From Clostridia bacterium (lineage in GTDB: Bacteria > Bacillota > Clostridia > Christensenellales > Borkfalkiaceae): a stretch of DNA of 9,977 nucleotides. A program made the translations under genes and the position numbers. The stretch is from contig JAIEAS010000014.1 of NCBI GenBank assembly GCA_029071285.1, positions 1 to 9,977 on the forward strand, given 5' to 3'. Of this stretch, positions 7,078-9,977 are shown in pieces; positions within the stretch are counted from its first letter, which is position 1, and each line of letters opens with the position of its first letter. Under the pieces are notes generated by a model, which was given only the letters and a program-made list of their open reading frames with translations, ran no database searches and was not told the origin of the DNA.

Positions 7078-8055
7078 TTAAGCTTTTTTCGTTTGTTTGC
7101 GCTCTGATTTGAATTTTTCTCCTATGCGTTTAAAGCGGGAATATACCGCCGGAGTGAAGAACGCCGTTCCGTACACGCAAGATATCGCGCTGACAAGTCC
7201 CAAAAGAACCGGAATTGCAATCTGAACCACCGACAATGCGCTTATCGACAGAAGCACGAACAGCACCGCCGCTGCCGCCGCTATGCACACCGAAGCTATG
7301 CATATGCTTACAAAACTTTCTTTCACGCAGGTGTCAACCTGTTCGAAATTTCCGAGTTTTGCAAACTGCTCGTCCTTTGCATTTTTACGCGCCCTGTCAA
7401 ACAGGAAGCAGCAGCCTATCATAGTCGTGAGCACCGTTATTGCCGCGAATACGATTACCGTTGACGACAAAGGTATACGGCAAAGCGCCAAAAGGCTTAT
7501 GAAAATTGCAAGGTTGTGAACGTCGGCAAGAAGCGCCGCCAAAGCCCTTGTAAGCCTGTATCTTATCGCAAAGTATATAAACTGGAATACGATTGAAGCC
7601 GCAAGCGCAACCGAGCCGTAAATTATTACGTTTTCGCCGCCGAGGTTGGTTTTTACGTTGTGATACGCCGCCGAACTTAAGGTGGACATCTGGTTCAGCT
7701 TTTCGTTAATCGCGGTAACCGCCGACTGAATTTTTTCGGTATCGGCGTTTTTGGCAAACTTGAAAGTAATTTCGCCGCCCGCGGTAGTTGATTCCACTTC
7801 GGAACAGTTATAGTATTTTACACCGGCTTCGTCAAACTCGCCGTCGCAAAGCTCGCGCAAGTCCTTACTGCCGTTGAAGTCTAAAATTACGTAGGATACC
7901 GTTACGCTCTGATAGCTTTTGTACTCTCCGCTGTAGTTGAAGTAGCCGCCTGCAACGAAGTGGCAAATGCAGCCAACCGCTATTCCGAGTGCTATGATTA
8001 CCGAAGATACGATAATCATAATATGCATTTTTGCCGAAATTTTTAAATTAGTCAT
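7078..8055 (-). CDS. secF: Protein translocase subunit SecF (divergent)
   Basis: SecF is the smaller partner of SecD. The 325-residue product has a first helix at about 11-35, an external domain at about 40-138, and five further helices (about 141-163, 170-191, 197-219, 247-270, 274-300), ending in a basic cytoplasmic tail. The core 'FDRARKN' (219-225) matches the family FDRIREN. Upstream of it, the family GYSxNDT motif reads 'LTTMIGC', placing Gly214 where the membrane Asp should be. The conserved HDV reads 'HNL' (180-182), and the Arg of the TLxR stretch appears as Lys245. The ATG overlaps the end of secD, with GGGAGG at 8065-8070 nine nt upstream, so translation is probably coupled. A hairpin lies just past the TAA. 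The gene is full length with no frameshift. Confidence 0.85.
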   Translation of the reverse strand: MTNLKISAKMHIMIIVSSVIIALGIAVGCICHFVAGGYFNYSGEYKSYQSVTVSYVILDFNGSKDLRELCDGEFDEAGVKYYNCSEVESTTAGGEITFKFAKNADTEKIQSAVTAINEKLNQMSTLSSAAYHNVKTNLGGENVIIYGSVALAASIVFQFIYFAIRYRLTRALAALLADVHNLAIFISLLALCRIPLSSTVIVFAAITVLTTMIGCCFLFDRARKNAKDEQFAKLGNFEQVDTCVKESFVSICIASVCIAAAAAVLFVLLSISALSVVQIAIPVLLGLVSAISCVYGTAFFTPAVYSRFKRIGEKFKSERKQTKKA

Positions 8056-9562
8056 CGAGGGGTACCTCCCTTTTGAAGCCGCAGAAAGCGAACTTGTCTT
8101 TTGCGGGCGAGGATAAAACGTACCACATAAATCTTGTAAACCAGTACAGGATATACGAAGAAAACGACGCTATGAAGAATATGAACGCGCACGCGAAGAT
8201 TTCACCCGCGCAGGTGAACATACAAATCAGCGTAGTCATAAGCGATACTATAATCATTATCACGTGCAAATCGAGTATGGCTGTAAGTCTTGAACGGTAG
8301 CCCGACTTGATTGCCGCGTGCATCGTCTTGCCGCGCTTGGTTTCGCCGCGGATTGCTTCGAACGCCACAAAGTTGCTTCCGCAAAGAAGCGCAAGTCCTA
8401 AAATTATCATGAACGCGCCCGTTACGGTGAGTTGGATTTCAATGAGAAGAATCGCGGTCATCATTGCAAGCGAGTAGATTAAAATCATAATCGCGTTGAC
8501 AAGTCCGAGCTTCCTGTATCTGACTATCGAGTAAACTATCGCACCGACCGCAAGAACGAGCAAGGACACGAACAGATAAATTGCAGCATTGTCGCCGAGC
8601 GCCGCAGACGCGTAATTTATAGTGAGGTCGTCCGAAGTGCCGTAGTTAAGGCTCAGCGTTTCACCCTTTGCCGCAGAGTTGAGAATGATTGCATAATCTT
8701 CCGCCAATGCCTCATTGTTTACTTGGATATAAAAGCTGCTTTTTATTGCTTCGGATATGTTGTTCAGAGATAAAATCTGCGTATCGCCAACGTAGAAGTT
8801 GAGCGCGGTTTCTGAATCGGCAACCATATCGGAAGTAAGCTTATATATTCCCGCCTTACCCTCTTTGGTAAGATTAATTTTAACCGCATAATTTTTTGCG
8901 GCGGAATATTTTGTAAAGCTCTTGAAATAGTCCGCTGCGTTATCCTTAGTGGGGATATTGTGCTTTTCGCTGCTGACGGAAAGCTCGCCCGTGGTTGTAA
9001 GATACTGAATGGTACGGCTTATTTTATTAGTTTCGGTTGAACGCGCGCTGGCGTTGAGATTTTTATAAGCCGAATAGGAAAAATTAGTGGGAACGGCTAT
9101 GCGTATAGTGTAGTCGTCCTGAACGGAAACCGAATAGCTGGAATAGCCCTTTTTATCGAAGCGGGAAGAAAGCACCGCCGCGTCTTTTTTAACGCTTTCG
9201 GCTAAATCCTTTTCTTCGTCCTCCAAAAGGTCCTTTTCAACGTAAACGCTGCCGCACTGAGTATACTTGTTGATATACTTGTTGTACTTTTCAAGCTTGT
9301 CCGCGTACTTGTCTTCGCCCTCTTCGGGTTTAGCGGGAAGTCCTTCCTTATAGTCTGTAACCGAAATTACGCCCTCGGGATAAATAACGGCTGTCGCCTC
9401 GCCAGTAAGGTCTGCGCCGAGGTGGATACTGCTTATAAACGAATTGTATCTGTCTACACCGTTAGATTTGGGCACCGTATAAGAAACGGTTACAAAAAAC
9501 CCGAGAACCACGATTGCGGCAAGTAATATCGCCGTTATTATCGCCGATTTGATTTTGCCCAT
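8048..9562 (-). CDS. secD: Protein translocase subunit SecD (divergent)
   Basis: SecD pairs with SecF as the membrane accessory of the SecYEG translocon, helping pull exported proteins across on the outer face. This 504-residue protein has the expected layout: a first membrane helix (about 7-29), a large external domain (about 35-320), then five helices (about 327-347, 353-374, 378-397, 428-450, 453-484). The usual GLDLxGG motif is degraded to 'GADLTGE' (49-55), and a charged Lys/Glu-rich segment sits at about 70-125. The family motif around DANVxIFERIREE aligns to 'GSNFVAFEAIRGE' (395-407), so the membrane Asp is Gly395 while Asn397, Phe401, Glu402, Ile404, Arg405 and Glu407 are kept. The ATG start follows AGGAG at 7 nt. 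Its 3' end overlaps secF by 8 bp. Family assignment is firm from topology plus secF linkage; proton coupling is doubtful. Confidence 0.87.
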   Translation of the reverse strand: MGKIKSAIITAILLAAIVVLGFFVTVSYTVPKSNGVDRYNSFISSIHLGADLTGEATAVIYPEGVISVTDYKEGLPAKPEEGEDKYADKLEKYNKYINKYTQCGSVYVEKDLLEDEEKDLAESVKKDAAVLSSRFDKKGYSSYSVSVQDDYTIRIAVPTNFSYSAYKNLNASARSTETNKISRTIQYLTTTGELSVSSEKHNIPTKDNAADYFKSFTKYSAAKNYAVKINLTKEGKAGIYKLTSDMVADSETALNFYVGDTQILSLNNISEAIKSSFYIQVNNEALAEDYAIILNSAAKGETLSLNYGTSDDLTINYASAALGDNAAIYLFVSLLVLAVGAIVYSIVRYRKLGLVNAIMILIYSLAMMTAILLIEIQLTVTGAFMIILGLALLCGSNFVAFEAIRGETKRGKTMHAAIKSGYRSRLTAILDLHVIMIIVSLMTTLICMFTCAGEIFACAFIFFIASFSSYILYWFTRFMWYVLSSPAKDKFAFCGFKREVPLDD

Positions 9563-9601
9563 CTGATAACTCCTAAAAAATATCGATTATTTAACTACCC
9601 T

Positions 9602-9630
9602 ATTATATTAAATATTTAAACGGCAGTCAA
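9602..9630 (-). promoter_or_regulatory. SigA-type promoter of the secD operon
   Basis: Read on the minus strand, a -35 box TTGACT (9625-9630, 5 of 6 to consensus) and a -10 box TATAAT (9602-9607, 6 of 6) are separated by exactly 17 bp of AT-rich sequence. The start of transcription would be near 9595, giving a leader of about 33 nt before the secD ATG. An AGGAG Shine-Dalgarno at 9570-9574 lies 7 nt before that ATG. The promoter lies in the only substantial gap on the coding strand, so it probably drives secD, secF and the genes after them; scfB would be transcribed from further upstream and may read through. Confidence 0.85.
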
Positions 9631-9639
9631 TTGTTTTAA

Positions 9640-9977
9640 TTATTTATCGGCAATTTTTTTACCGTTTAGTTCTTTTTTGCGCGAAAGGGTGTGCATTCCG
9701 CACTCGATACGCTTTTTCATCATCTCGCAAGTCACGGGATAAGGGGTGTTCATATCGCCCGTAAAATGATAATTGTTCGCGCTGCAGCCGCCGCTGCAGA
9801 TAAATTTAGCAAAGCAGTCGCCGCACTTCTCCCTCGTGAACAGGCAGGAAGACGCAAATTTTGCCCTGATTTCACCGTTCAGCACGCCTTCGAAGACGTT
9901 GCCCATCAAAAATTCCTTTTCGCCCGCAAACTGGTGGCAGGGGTAAATATCGCCGTTAGGCACGACTGAAAAATACT
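9640..9977 (-). CDS. scfB: SCIFF peptide radical SAM maturase, C-terminal SPASM part (5' end outside window)
   Basis: Only the last 111 residues are present; the frame is open to the window edge, so the start and the radical SAM core lie outside. The visible part is a SPASM domain that would hold auxiliary iron-sulfur clusters. Counting from the first visible residue, Cys fall at 13, 44, 51, 54, 60, 64, 83 and 92, and 51-64 give the diagnostic CX2CX5CX3C pattern followed by a further Cys. The 'NGDIYPCHQFAG' stretch is typical of peptide-modifying SPASM enzymes, and of the SCIFF maturase in particular. ScfB-type enzymes form thioether crosslinks in the Cys-rich SCIFF peptide, whose gene normally sits just upstream. 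Placement directly before secD-secF matches the usual clostridial arrangement and is the main reason for choosing ScfB over another SPASM maturase. The gene ends in TAA, and no hairpin terminator follows it. Confidence 0.85.
   Translation of the reverse strand, partial: YFSVVPNGDIYPCHQFAGEKEFLMGNVFEGVLNGEIRAKFASSCLFTREKCGDCFAKFICSGGCSANNYHFTGDMNTPYPVTCEMMKKRIECGMHTLSRKKELNGKKIADK

Noticed and set aside
7047..7080. Plus-strand terminator at the secF-recJ hairpin
   Set aside because: A T run does follow on the plus strand, but no plus-strand gene lies upstream for it to terminate.
6525..7112. 195-codon open frame on the plus strand
   Set aside because: It lies opposite the recJ start region, which encodes the conserved DHH motifs, and its protein shows no recognisable domain. 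It is an antisense shadow of a GC-biased gene.
8048..9562. SecD as a pseudogene because key motifs are degraded
   Set aside because: The frame is complete, has a strong promoter and ribosome site, keeps all expected membrane helices and overlaps an intact secF, so it looks functional though divergent.

Overview
This window comes from a low-to-moderate GC Firmicute, most likely an anaerobic member of the Clostridia. The case rests on gene content and order: a SCIFF-type radical SAM/SPASM maturase next to secD-secF, then recJ, a bifunctional rel, an MBL-fold hydrolase and hemZ, which is a familiar clostridial order. Shine-Dalgarno sites of the AGGAG type and a textbook SigA promoter agree with this. 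Placement below class is not possible from the sequence alone; a gut-associated Christensenellales-like lineage is only a guess.

All supported genes lie on the minus strand, so transcription runs from high to low coordinates. At the right edge is the 3' end of the SCIFF maturase gene (scfB-like, 9640-9977, truncated by the window). A 77-bp gap holds a near-perfect promoter (TTGACT, 17 bp, TATAAT) followed by an AGGAG ribosome site, and starts secD (8048-9562). secF (7078-8055) overlaps secD by 8 bp. A 43-bp gap with a strong hairpin (7047-7069) separates secF from recJ (4728-7034), which has no visible Shine-Dalgarno. rel (2589-4724), the MBL hydrolase gene (1993-2592, GTG start), hemZ (610-1983) and a LURP-one/YxjI-like gene (137-610) follow with gaps of 3, -4, 9 and -1 bp. 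The run ends at a Rho-independent terminator (95-125). The leftmost 94 bp hold two inverted repeats and a possible promoter for a gene outside the window.

The unit therefore looks like one seven-gene transcript: membrane protein export (SecD, SecF), single-strand exonuclease repair (RecJ), (p)ppGpp metabolism (Rel), a thioester-type hydrolase, a radical SAM enzyme of the HemZ family and a small tubby-like domain protein. The genes share co-transcription and translational coupling rather than an obvious pathway.

The most unusual signal is in the Sec accessory pair. By motif alignment, the membrane aspartate of SecD (in the usual DAN motif), the matching aspartate of SecF (in the usual NDT motif), and a conserved SecF arginine are Gly, Gly and Lys. 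These are residues tied to proton-driven function in characterised SecDF proteins. Both genes are otherwise intact, so this may be a SecDF that works without the standard proton relay. No CRISPR array, tRNA, rRNA, insertion sequence or phage gene was seen.
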